Assembly: GCF_900156815.1 (NCBI RefSeq)
Contig: NZ_FTOT01000007.1
Span: forward strand, 124,001 to 188,000
DNA: 64,000 nt
Reading direction: 5' to 3'
DNA from: Gemmobacter megaterium
GTDB taxonomy: Bacteria > Pseudomonadota > Alphaproteobacteria > Rhodobacterales > Rhodobacteraceae
In this document: in pieces, positions 42,301-50,391 of the stretch
How the letters are laid out: each line of letters starts with the position of its first letter
Position numbering within the stretch: the stretch's first letter is position 1
Notes under the pieces: model-generated
The model's database searches: none
Told to the model about the DNA's origin: nothing
What the model saw: the letters and a program-made list of their open reading frames with translations, nothing else
Position numbers and translations under genes: made by a program

Positions 42301-42467
42301 GATCTGCTTCCTCGGGATGTGCGGGGTTTAACCTGCGCCAGCCGTCAGGGCAACGGGGCTTGCCTTCCAGCGCTCGCCGGGCGGATCAATGCCATCAGAT
42401 CTTTGCTGCGGCCACTTGCGGCGATCCGAAGCATTGGCCAGTGTACGGCGCAGTAAGGGAGACCCCG

Positions 42468-43652
42468 ATGCATCCGCTCAACCCCGCGATGGCCGCCACA
42501 TTTGCCCCGCCCGTGATGGAAGCCCGGCGGTGGCTTACGGAAACACCCCTGCCTGCGGGCCTGCCCCTGATCAACGTCAGCCAGGCGGCCCCGGTGGATC
42601 CGCCCCCGCTGGGCCTGCGACAGGCCATTGCAGATGCGGCACTGACCGACGATGCCGCGCATCTGTATGGCCCGGTCCTGGGCCTGCCCGAACTGCGGGC
42701 AGAGATCGCGCAACAATGGTCCTCTGCCTATGGCGGACGCGTCGATCCGCAGCAGGTGGCCATCACCCAGGGCTGCAATCAGGCGTTTTGCGCCGTTATG
42801 TCGACCATCGCCGGTGCAGGGGACGAGGTGATCCTGCCGACCCCATGGTACTTCAACCACAAGATGTGGCTGGACATGCAGGGCGTCGTTTCCGTGCCGC
42901 TGGCAACCGGCCCCGGCCTGATCCCCGAAGCGGACCGGGCCGCTGCGCTGATCACCAGCCGCACCCGCGCCATCGCGCTGGTCAGCCCGAACAATCCGGG
43001 CGGCGCCGAATACCCGGCCGAGACCCTGGCCGCCTTTCGTGATCTGTGCCGTGCCCACGGGCTGGCCCTGATCCTGGACGAAACCTACCGCGACTTCGAC
43101 AGCCGCCACGGCCGGCCGCACGATCTGTTTGCCGATCCCGACTGGTCGGATGTGTTGATCCATCTCTACAGCTTTTCCAAGGCCTATCGCCTGACAGGCC
43201 ACCGTGTTGGCGCCATATTGGCGAGTGCGGCGCGGCTGGCCGAGGTGGAAAAGTTCCTCGACACCGTTGCCATCTGCCCCGGCCAACTGGGCCAGATCGC
43301 CGCCCTTTGGGGAATGCGGAACCTTGGCCAATGGGTTTCGGGTGAACGGGCAGAGATCCTGTCGCGCCGCGCCGCAATGGTTGCGGGATTTCCGGCGCTG
43401 GAGGGATGGCGGCTGCTGGGATGTGGCGCCTATTTCGCCTATGCTGAGCACCCGTTTGCGGCCAGCGCGCCCGAGGTTGCACGCGAAATCCTCCGGCAGC
43501 AGGCGGTGCTCATGCTGCCCGGAACGATGTTCATGCCCGACAGCGACCCGGCAGGCGCCCGGCAAATGCGGATCGCCTTTGCAAATGTCGATGCCGCGGG
43601 CATCGCCACGCTGTTCAACCGACTTTCAAACCTGCGTCTGACGCTGCGCTGA
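42468..43652 (+). CDS. PLP-dependent aminotransferase, class I/II
   Basis: A 394-residue fold-type I aminotransferase. The PLP-lysine motif is YSFSKAYRLTGHRVG, with VSPNNPGG and ILDETYRDF as the other cofactor-binding elements, and the C-terminal substrate Arg is in RQMRIAFAN. The amino acid specificity cannot be told. AAGGGAGA precedes ATG 42468. It stands alone between argS (divergent) and the ppiD gene (66 nt downstream). Confidence 0.92.
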   Translation: MHPLNPAMAATFAPPVMEARRWLTETPLPAGLPLINVSQAAPVDPPPLGLRQAIADAALTDDAAHLYGPVLGLPELRAEIAQQWSSAYGGRVDPQQVAITQGCNQAFCAVMSTIAGAGDEVILPTPWYFNHKMWLDMQGVVSVPLATGPGLIPEADRAAALITSRTRAIALVSPNNPGGAEYPAETLAAFRDLCRAHGLALILDETYRDFDSRHGRPHDLFADPDWSDVLIHLYSFSKAYRLTGHRVGAILASAARLAEVEKFLDTVAICPGQLGQIAALWGMRNLGQWVSGERAEILSRRAAMVAGFPALEGWRLLGCGAYFAYAEHPFAASAPEVAREILRQQAVLMLPGTMFMPDSDPAGARQMRIAFANVDAAGIATLFNRLSNLRLTLR

Positions 43653-43718
43653 ACGCTTGCCCCGGCCTTCCGCTGCCCTTAGACAGGCACCAGTATTTTC
43701 AGGGCGCAGGAGGCGGGC

Positions 43719-45560
43719 ATGGCGGCTGGCGGCAAGACGGGGCAGGTTCTGGTCTGGATCCTGATGGCCATGCTGATTCTTGGTCTTGGCGGATTCGGGA
43801 TCACGAACTTCGGTGGCTCGGTGCGACGCATCGGGACGGTCGAGGGGCAGGACATTTCGACCGAAGATTACTTCCGCGCCCTGCGCAACGATCTGAACGC
43901 CTTGTCGGCACAAGTGCGCCGCCCGCTTGGCTTTGCCGAAGCTTTGGCGATGGGGCTTGATGCATCGGTTCGCCAGCGACTTGTGACCACTGCGGTGCTC
44001 GACGCCGAAGCGGCACGGCTGGGTATCTCGGTCGGCGATGCGCGGCTTGCTCAGGAAATCCGCGCAATCCCGGCCTTTCACAACATGTCAGGCAGCTTTG
44101 ACCGCACAGCCTATGCCATGACATTGCAGGACAATGGCTGGAAAGAGGCGCAGTTCGAAACGCAGACGCGGCGCGATCTGTCACGCAGCCTGCTGCAAAC
44201 AGCCGTCGCCACCGGCTTTGCCGGATCCGACGCTGCCGCAGCGGCCTATTATGACTATATCGAGGAACGGCGCAGTTTCTCTGTCCTGCGCCTGACCGAA
44301 GCCGATCTTGAGGCCCCGCTTGCAGAACCGGACGATGCTGCGCTCCGCGCCTATTACGACGCTCACCCGGACCAGTTCACCCGCCCGCAGACCCGCCGCA
44401 TCACCTATGCCGCGTTGCTTGCCGATGATGTGGCGAAGGTGGTCCCGGTGGATGAGGCCGAACTGCGCAAGCTCTACGACCAAAGGATCAACGAATTCGT
44501 TCAGCCGGAACGCCGCCTGCTGGAACGTCTGGTGTTTTCGGATGACGATGCCGCCACTGCGGCCCGCAACCGGCTGGATGCCGGGCAGATCAGCTTTGAG
44601 GCGCTGGTCCAGGAGCGCGGCCTGACGCTGAACGACGTGGACATGGGCGATATTGCCAAAGCAGATCTGGGCGCGGCCGGGGATCCGATTTTCGAGATGG
44701 CCGAACCCGGCATCATCGGACCGCTGCCGTCACCACTGGGGCCGGCGCTGTTCCGCATGAACGGAATTCTCGCTGCGGATGAAGTCACCTTTGACGAGGC
44801 CCGAGAGGCGCTGACGTCGGAATTCGCGCTGGATGCGGCACGCCGGCAGATCCGCACCCGTGTCAATGAGATCGACGATCTTCTGGCTGGCGGCGCGACC
44901 TTGGAAGATCTGGCCGGGAATGCCGGTCTTGTGCTGGCCACCATCGACATGGAACCCGGCACGACCGACGGCATAGCCGCCTATCCCCGCTTCCGCGACG
45001 AAGCTGCAAAGATCACCGACAGGGATTTTCCCCAGGTGATCGAACTTGATGACGGAAGTCTCGTGGCCATGCGGCTGGACGAGATCCTCGCGCCTGCCTT
45101 GCGGCCCTATGACGAGGTCGCAAGCCAGGTGGCCGAGGCAGCCCTCACCGATGCCCTGAAACAGGCCCTTGCCGCCCGCCTTGCCGAGGTTCAGGCGCAG
45201 GTCGGCGCAGGAACGGCCATGGGCGCCTTCGGCATTGTCGAGGTCGCGCAGGCCATGCCTCGCGGCGGGCGGATCGACGCCGCCCCCGCCGATCTGGTCC
45301 AACAGGTGTTCGACCTTGAAACGGACGAGGTCGCGCCGGTGGTGACGGATGATTTCGTCGGCCTGATCCGTCTGGACCGGATTCTTGCTGCCGACCATTC
45401 CACACCCGAAGCCGAGCAGTGGAAGCAGATGCTGAAGATGCGCCAAGGGCAGGAACTGGGGCAAGACGCCTTTGCCCTGTTCGCCAGCGCGTTGGAGCAA
45501 CGGGCCAAGATCACCCTCGACGAAGGCGCAATCGCCGCTGTCCACTCGCAAATGCGCTGA
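43719..45560 (+). CDS. PpiD/SurA-type periplasmic folding factor
   Basis: A 613-residue membrane-anchored chaperone of the PpiD type. One N-terminal helix (about 9-29, VLVWILMAMLILGLGGFGI), a SurA-like chaperone domain (about 35-185), then a parvulin-like region (about 230-370) and a C-terminal chaperone segment. The parvulin part looks divergent, as in many alphaproteobacterial PpiD proteins that keep chaperone but not isomerase activity. It assists outer-membrane and periplasmic proteins at the translocon. CAGGAGG precedes the ATG. It is followed 4 nt later by trpE. Confidence 0.85.
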   Translation: MAAGGKTGQVLVWILMAMLILGLGGFGITNFGGSVRRIGTVEGQDISTEDYFRALRNDLNALSAQVRRPLGFAEALAMGLDASVRQRLVTTAVLDAEAARLGISVGDARLAQEIRAIPAFHNMSGSFDRTAYAMTLQDNGWKEAQFETQTRRDLSRSLLQTAVATGFAGSDAAAAAYYDYIEERRSFSVLRLTEADLEAPLAEPDDAALRAYYDAHPDQFTRPQTRRITYAALLADDVAKVVPVDEAELRKLYDQRINEFVQPERRLLERLVFSDDDAATAARNRLDAGQISFEALVQERGLTLNDVDMGDIAKADLGAAGDPIFEMAEPGIIGPLPSPLGPALFRMNGILAADEVTFDEAREALTSEFALDAARRQIRTRVNEIDDLLAGGATLEDLAGNAGLVLATIDMEPGTTDGIAAYPRFRDEAAKITDRDFPQVIELDDGSLVAMRLDEILAPALRPYDEVASQVAEAALTDALKQALAARLAEVQAQVGAGTAMGAFGIVEVAQAMPRGGRIDAAPADLVQQVFDLETDEVAPVVTDDFVGLIRLDRILAADHSTPEAEQWKQMLKMRQGQELGQDAFALFASALEQRAKITLDEGAIAAVHSQMR

Positions 45561-45564
45561 CATC

Positions 45565-47070
45565 ATGACCCTGATACCGGATTTTGCGACATTCGAGGCT
45601 GGCTGGAACGCCGGGCGCAATCAGGTCGTCTATGCCCGGCTGGCGGCAGATCTGGATACGCCCGTCTCGCTGATGCTGAAACTCGCCGAGGCGAGATCGG
45701 ACACCTTCATTCTGGAATCGGTGACTGGTGGCGAGGTGCGCGGGCGATATTCCGTCGTCGGCATGAAGCCCGATCTGATCTGGCAGTGCCACGGCCAGAC
45801 AAGCCGCATCAACCGGCAGGCCAGGTATGATGTCACCGCATTCGAACCGCTTGACGGTCATCCGCTGACCACGCTGCGCGCCCTGATCGCGGAAAGCGCC
45901 ATCGACATGCCCGCGGATCTGCCCCCGATTGCGGCGGGCCTGTTCGGCTATCTTGGCTATGACATGATCCGGCTGGTCGAACGGCTGCCGGACGTGAACC
46001 CCGACCCGCTGGGCCTGCCGGATGCGGTGCTGATGCGGCCCTCCGTCGTGGCCGTGCTGGATGGCGTCAAGGGAGAGGTCACGGTTGTCGCCCCTGCATG
46101 GGTCGGCTCCGGCCTGTCGGCGCGCGCAGCCTATGCCCAGGCGGCGGAGCGCGTGATGGATGCGCTGCGTGATCTGGACCGCGCGCCCCCCGCCCAGCGC
46201 GATCTGGGAGAGGCGGCAAAGGTCGGCGAACTGCGGTCGAATTTCACGCCCGAGGCCTACAAGGCCGCCGTGACCAAGGCCAAGGACTACATTCGCGCGG
46301 GCGACATCTTTCAGGTCGTTCCGTCGCAACGTTGGGCAATGGATTTTTCGCTGCCGCCCTTCGCGCTGTATCGCTCGCTGCGACGCACCAATCCGTCACC
46401 TTTCATGTTCTTCTTCAACTTCGGCGGATTCCAGGTGGTCGGTGCCAGCCCTGAAATCCTCGTCCGTCTGCGCGACGGCGAAGTGACCATCCGCCCCATC
46501 GCCGGAACCCGCAAGCGTGGCGCGACCCCGGAGGACGACGCTGCGCTGGAGGCGGATCTTCTGGCAGATCCCAAGGAACTGGCCGAACATCTGATGCTGC
46601 TGGATCTGGGCCGCAACGATGTGGGACGGGTGGCCAGGATCGGCACGGTGCGGCCAACCGAGCAATTCATCATCGAACGGTACAGCCACGTCATGCACAT
46701 TGTCTCGAACGTGGTCGGCCAGATCCGCGACGATGAAGATGCGCTCTCGGCTCTTCTCGCGGGGCTGCCTGCTGGCACTGTCTCGGGGGCGCCAAAGGTG
46801 CGCGCCATGGAAATCATCGACGAGCTGGAGCCTGAAAAACGCGGCGTCTATGGGGGGGGCGTCGGCTATTTCGCCGCCAATGGCGAGATGGATTTCTGCA
46901 TCGCCCTGCGCACGGCCGTTCTCAAGGACGAAACGCTCTACATCCAGGCAGGTGGCGGCGTGGTCTATGACAGTGACCCTGAGGCAGAGTTCGAGGAAAC
47001 CGTCAACAAATCGAATGCCCTGCGCCGCGCAGCGCAGGACGCAGGGATGTTCACCCGGCGCGGAAACTGA
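45565..47070 (+). CDS. trpE: anthranilate synthase component I
   Basis: A 501-residue enzyme that converts chorismate to anthranilate, the first step of tryptophan synthesis, with a TrpG partner supplied elsewhere (no trpG is in this window). The Trp-feedback region is ESVTGGEVRGRYSVVG (about 40-60), and the catalytic part includes PSPFMFFFNF, IAGTRKRG, GRNDVGRVA and GVYGGGVGYF. It starts 4 nt after ppiD, an adjacency I recall from other Rhodobacteraceae. Confidence 0.95.
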   Translation: MTLIPDFATFEAGWNAGRNQVVYARLAADLDTPVSLMLKLAEARSDTFILESVTGGEVRGRYSVVGMKPDLIWQCHGQTSRINRQARYDVTAFEPLDGHPLTTLRALIAESAIDMPADLPPIAAGLFGYLGYDMIRLVERLPDVNPDPLGLPDAVLMRPSVVAVLDGVKGEVTVVAPAWVGSGLSARAAYAQAAERVMDALRDLDRAPPAQRDLGEAAKVGELRSNFTPEAYKAAVTKAKDYIRAGDIFQVVPSQRWAMDFSLPPFALYRSLRRTNPSPFMFFFNFGGFQVVGASPEILVRLRDGEVTIRPIAGTRKRGATPEDDAALEADLLADPKELAEHLMLLDLGRNDVGRVARIGTVRPTEQFIIERYSHVMHIVSNVVGQIRDDEDALSALLAGLPAGTVSGAPKVRAMEIIDELEPEKRGVYGGGVGYFAANGEMDFCIALRTAVLKDETLYIQAGGGVVYDSDPEAEFEETVNKSNALRRAAQDAGMFTRRGN

Positions 47071-47105
47071 CCCGCCTCCGTCGGGTATCTGACGCATCGT
47101 GAAGC

Positions 47106-47128
47106 GGGCAAGGCGCGTCCTTGCCCTT
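47106..47128 (+). terminator. probable terminator after trpE
   Basis: GGGCAAGG and CCTTGCCC form an 8-bp stem with loop CGCGT, followed by TTCGCTCT. The T content is low, so termination strength is uncertain. A second short hairpin, CCCCG/CGGGG, lies about 20 nt further on. Confidence 0.5.
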
Positions 47129-47189
47129 CGCTCTGATACAGACATCCCCGCCGGGGCATCAGCCCTGTGGCAAAACCCGTCTGTCGGGG

Positions 47190-48152
47190 TCAGGCCACCC
47201 GGTTCGGCACCTCTTGCCCATCAAAGAAGGCGTCAAGATTGTCTAGCGCCATCAGGCCCATGGCTTCGCGCACCTCCAGCGCAGCGGTGCCAAGATGGGG
47301 CAACAGCACTGCCGAGTCCAAGGCAAGCAGGGCCGGTGGAACCAGCGGTTCGTGCTCATAGACATCCAGCCCGGCCCCCGCGATACGACGCTGCTGCAAG
47401 GCGTCGATCAGCGCGGTTTCGTCCACCACATCGCCACGGGCAATGTTGATCAGGATGGCATGAGGTTGCATCGCGGCCAAACTCTCGGACCCGATCAGGT
47501 GATGCGTTGCAGCACCCCCCGGCACCGCGACCACGACCACGTCACAGCCAGCCATCAGGGCGGTCAGGCTGGCCACCTGCGTTGCGGGCATACCTGGATC
47601 TTCGACGGTCGAGCGGTTGAAGAACATGATCTCCATGCCGAATCCGAAATGCGCGCGCCTAGCAATGGCCTTGCCGATACGCCCGAAACCCACGACTCCC
47701 AGACGCTTTCCCGTGATGTGCTGGCCCAGCATCTGTGTCGGTTGCCAACCTTTCCACCCACCCGAGCGCACCAGCCGCTCGCCTTCGCCCGCACGCCGGG
47801 CCGTCATCAGCATCAGTGTAAGCGCAATATCGGCGGTGGCGTCTGTCACTGCGCCCGGCGTATTCGACACCACGACGCCCGACGCTTTTGCCGCAGCCAC
47901 CGCGATATGGTTGTAGCCAACGCCAAAGTTCGCAAGGATCCGGCAGCGCGGTGCCGGAGCCTGCGCAAAGACAGTCGCGGTAAAGGCATCGCCCAGCGTG
48001 GTCAGCACCGCGTCATGGTCATACAGCGCGGCCAGTGCTTGCGCCTCGGTCAGCGGATCGAGATCTTCGCGCAGCGTCACATCATAGCGAGCAAGCGCGC
48101 GCGTCACGACACGGTCAGGCATGGTGCGCGAGATCAGAAGCTTGGGGGTCAA
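47190..48152 (-). CDS. D-isomer-specific 2-hydroxyacid dehydrogenase
   Basis: A 320-residue NAD(P)-dependent dehydrogenase of the glyoxylate/hydroxypyruvate reductase type. The Rossmann motif GVVGFGRIGKAIARRA and the catalytic Arg (NIARGDVVDE), Glu (YEHEPL) and His (LPHLGTAA) are all visible. TTG 48152 is chosen because GGAGG precedes it at good spacing and TTGA overlaps the stop of the csaA-like gene; the next in-frame Met is 10 residues in. It is the last gene of the proC cluster. Confidence 0.9.
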   Translation of the reverse strand: MTPKLLISRTMPDRVVTRALARYDVTLREDLDPLTEAQALAALYDHDAVLTTLGDAFTATVFAQAPAPRCRILANFGVGYNHIAVAAAKASGVVVSNTPGAVTDATADIALTLMLMTARRAGEGERLVRSGGWKGWQPTQMLGQHITGKRLGVVGFGRIGKAIARRAHFGFGMEIMFFNRSTVEDPGMPATQVASLTALMAGCDVVVVAVPGGAATHHLIGSESLAAMQPHAILINIARGDVVDETALIDALQQRRIAGAGLDVYEHEPLVPPALLALDSAVLLPHLGTAALEVREAMGLMALDNLDAFFDGQEVPNRVA

Positions 48153-48484
48153 AACAGCTTTCCTCCATTCGGAACCGCCTGATCAGGGGCAATCAGTACC
48201 ACCTCTCCCTCGGCATCCGGCACGCCCAGAACCAGCACTTCGGACATGACCTTGCCGATCTGCCGGGGCGGAAAGTTGACCACGGCCAGAACCTGCCGCC
48301 CGATCAGCCCGTCGGGGTCATAATGCCGGGTCAGTTGGGCCGATGACCGCTTCTCCCCCAGATCGCCGCCAAAATCGACCCAAAGCTTGATCGCAGGCTT
48401 GCGGGCCTCGGGAAAGGGTTCCGCCCTGGTGATCCGGCCAACACGGATATCCACCCTGGCAAAGTCGTCGTAGGTGATCGTCAC
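48149..48484 (-). CDS. csaA: CsaA-like tRNA-binding domain protein
   Basis: A 111-residue OB-fold protein of the CsaA type (DFARVDIRVGRI, AIKLWVDFG, RQVLAVVNFPPRQIG). The family binds tRNA and has been linked to protein export or chaperone activity. GTG 48484 shares GTGA with the proC stop. Length is right for free-standing CsaA (about 110) and far too short for a methionyl-tRNA synthetase tail. Confidence 0.88.
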   Translation of the reverse strand: MTITYDDFARVDIRVGRITRAEPFPEARKPAIKLWVDFGGDLGEKRSSAQLTRHYDPDGLIGRQVLAVVNFPPRQIGKVMSEVLVLGVPDAEGEVVLIAPDQAVPNGGKLF

Positions 48485-49293
48485 TTGCCCAACTCCCGCC
48501 CCCGGTCCGCCGCCGCCTGAACGGCGCGGCGCAACAATGGCGGGAATCCGGTCTCCGCGTCCATCAACACCTCCAGCGCGGCGGCGGTGGTGCCGCCGGG
48601 CGAGGTGACGTTGATGCGCAGTTGCGCGGCGGTTTCGCTTGCCTGATATGCCAGTTCGCCGGCGCCGCACACCGTCGCGCGTGCTAGCTGCATCGCAAGA
48701 TCGGGGGCCAGGCCCTGCGCATGACCAGCCGCCGCCAACGCCTCGATCAGATGAAAGACATAGGCCGGACCAGAACCGGAGACAGCCGTGACCGCGTCCA
48801 TCTGGTGTTCTCCATCCAGCCGCACAACCTGCCCCACCGCAGACATCAGGGCCTGCGTCGTGTCCAGATGGGCGGCGGTCGTATGGGCATTGCCACAGAT
48901 CGCAGTGATACCGCGGCCGACCGCCGCCGGCGTGTTGGGCATCGTGCGCACAATCGGGGTCGCGGCGCCCAGCACGGCCTCGTAGGACGCAATGAGCGTA
49001 CCCGCCGCAACCGAAACGAACAGCGTGTTGCCCCCGCCATAGGACTGGAGCTGCGGCAAGGCGCCACCCATCATCTGAGGTTTTACCGCGACAAGAACAA
49101 CAGCCGGGTTTTCAGGCAGCGGCTGGTTCACATGCACAGCCTGGGCCAGAACCCAGTCGGACGGATTGGGATCAATCACGTAGACCGCATCGGGCGACAA
49201 ACCACCCGCAAGCCAGCCCTGCAAAAGCGCGGATCCCATCTTGCCGCAACCCAGCAGCACCAGCCCGCGTTCGGAAATCTTGCCAAAGTCCAT
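48481..49293 (-). CDS. proC: pyrroline-5-carboxylate reductase
   Basis: A 270-residue enzyme that makes proline from P5C with NAD(P)H. LVLLGCGKMGSALLQGWL is the nucleotide-binding start, VKPQMM and TAVSGSGPAYVFHLIEAL are family motifs, and VTSPGGTTAAALEVL near the C-terminus is diagnostic. ATG 49293 is preferred because AGGGGGAA precedes it; a second ATG at 49311 is less well supported. It is followed by csaA and a hydroxyacid dehydrogenase with overlapping starts. Confidence 0.95.
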   Translation of the reverse strand: MDFGKISERGLVLLGCGKMGSALLQGWLAGGLSPDAVYVIDPNPSDWVLAQAVHVNQPLPENPAVVLVAVKPQMMGGALPQLQSYGGGNTLFVSVAAGTLIASYEAVLGAATPIVRTMPNTPAAVGRGITAICGNAHTTAAHLDTTQALMSAVGQVVRLDGEHQMDAVTAVSGSGPAYVFHLIEALAAAGHAQGLAPDLAMQLARATVCGAGELAYQASETAAQLRINVTSPGGTTAAALEVLMDAETGFPPLLRRAVQAAADRGRELGK

Positions 49294-49351
49294 GAGGTTC
49301 CCCCTGATCATGGCCGCAGCCTAGGAGGATCGGGGCAGACGGGCAAGCCGG

Positions 49352-49855
49352 TCAGGCCCGGCCCCAAGCCTCTGTCATGGCGACTTTCATGGCGTCTTCG
49401 GGGGTCTGCCCCGCCCAGGCAACCAGCTGGAAGGCCGGGTAGAAGCGTTCGGCAGCACCAACCGCGGCGCGGATCATCGCTTCGACCTGCTGAACTGTCG
49501 CGCTCTGGCCGCCCGAGAGCACAAGCCCGTAACGCCAGACCATCAGGCGCTGTTCCGCCCACCAGCTGAACGCACCACACCAGCATTCATCGTTGATCCG
49601 GTTCAGCAGTGCATAAAGCTGCGCCTCGCTGTCGGCAGGGGGCTCCATCTCGAAGGTGCAGATCAGGCGCAGCACTTCATCATTGCCCGACCACGCAAGC
49701 GTCAGCGAATAGGTGCGCCACTGCCCGGTGACTGCCATTGCGATCTGGTCATCCGTGACGCGGTCGAAATCCCACGCATGATGGGCGGCCAGGCTTTCGA
49801 CCACGTCAAGCGGGTGGATATCATCTGCCAGCATCAGGTCTTCGGCAATCGACAC
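49352..49855 (-). CDS. YbjN-domain protein
   Basis: A 167-residue cytoplasmic protein of the YbjN family, whose fold resembles type III secretion chaperones; members act as general regulators or chaperones, but no single function is established. MSIAEDLMLADDIHPLDVVE and the LLNRINDECWCGAF core are typical of the alphaproteobacterial form. GTG 49855 is preceded by GGAAGGAA. proC follows 58 nt downstream in the same direction. Confidence 0.85.
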   Translation of the reverse strand: MSIAEDLMLADDIHPLDVVESLAAHHAWDFDRVTDDQIAMAVTGQWRTYSLTLAWSGNDEVLRLICTFEMEPPADSEAQLYALLNRINDECWCGAFSWWAEQRLMVWRYGLVLSGGQSATVQQVEAMIRAAVGAAERFYPAFQLVAWAGQTPEDAMKVAMTEAWGRA

Positions 49856-50334
49856 GCGGCGTTCCTTCCCGGTCTACGTCTGGAGAACCCACGGTTTGGG
49901 GCCTGCATTCGCTTCACTCACTATATCACGCGGCCTGTTCTAGATATGGTGTCAGCGAAGCGAAAGCCTGTAAAGCAAAACTTCGTCAAGAAAGCTGTGG
50001 ACAACCCGACAGTCTTGCCCGGTCTTTCCAGGCGGAGCGCAGCACTCCCGACCAGATCGAACGCGACCATGACGCCCCTGTAGTGGCGCGCTGTTGGCTG
50101 TGGCCGCTCCAGACAGGCGGCGAACGTCTGCTTGCGTCACGCGGCCCACCACACCAAGATCCTTGCCCGCCACCGGATTGGCGCCCTTTCGCGGTCATGT
50201 GTGCGGCAAGCTGTACCAGAATCTGAATGCGGGCGGTTGACAGGCGAATTATACTTAGACAGTGTATTGTTCATACGCGAATAATGAAGCCACCAAGAAC
50301 TCGGCCACCATCGCGGAAACAGGGGGAGGGTAGC
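49856..50334. other. 479-nt intergenic region with promoter-like AT-rich segment
   Basis: The part near YbjN should hold its promoter. A 45-codon frame (49946-50083, plus strand, MVSAKRKPVK...) has no ribosome site and I do not consider it a secure gene. From 50235 the sequence becomes AT-rich in front of the acyl-CoA ligase gene: TTGACA (50237-50242), ATAC-N9-GTAT (50251-50267) and GTAT-N5-ATAC (50264-50276). These nested repeats look like a promoter with a regulator site. GGGGGAGGG (50322-50330) is the ribosome site for the short leader frame that follows. Confidence 0.4.
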
Positions 50335-50391
50335 ATGAGGCAGACTGGATGGCTCCGGTGCCTTCCGCGCCATATGGGTTCGGCGGCATGA
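50335..50391 (+). CDS. 18-codon leader peptide upstream of the acyl-CoA ligase
   Basis: The strongest Shine-Dalgarno sequence in the region, GGGGAGGG, sits five bases before ATG 50335, which opens an 18-codon frame (MRQTGWLRCLPRHMGSAA). Its TGA overlaps the ATG at 50388, the most family-like start of the acyl-CoA ligase and one with no ribosome site of its own. This arrangement fits translational coupling. A leader peptide that senses something is possible, but no codon run points to an amino acid. Confidence 0.45.
   Translation: MRQTGWLRCLPRHMGSAA

Noticed and set aside
43693-43700. AGTATTTTC before ppiD as another copy of the 3'-end element
   Set aside because: Only the short TATTTT is shared; the GGCAAGATGAAG tail and GC hairpin are absent.
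49946-50083. 45-codon frame upstream of the acyl-CoA ligase region
   Set aside because: No ribosome site, no known domain, and ordinary intergenic composition; mentioned only inside the intergenic entry.
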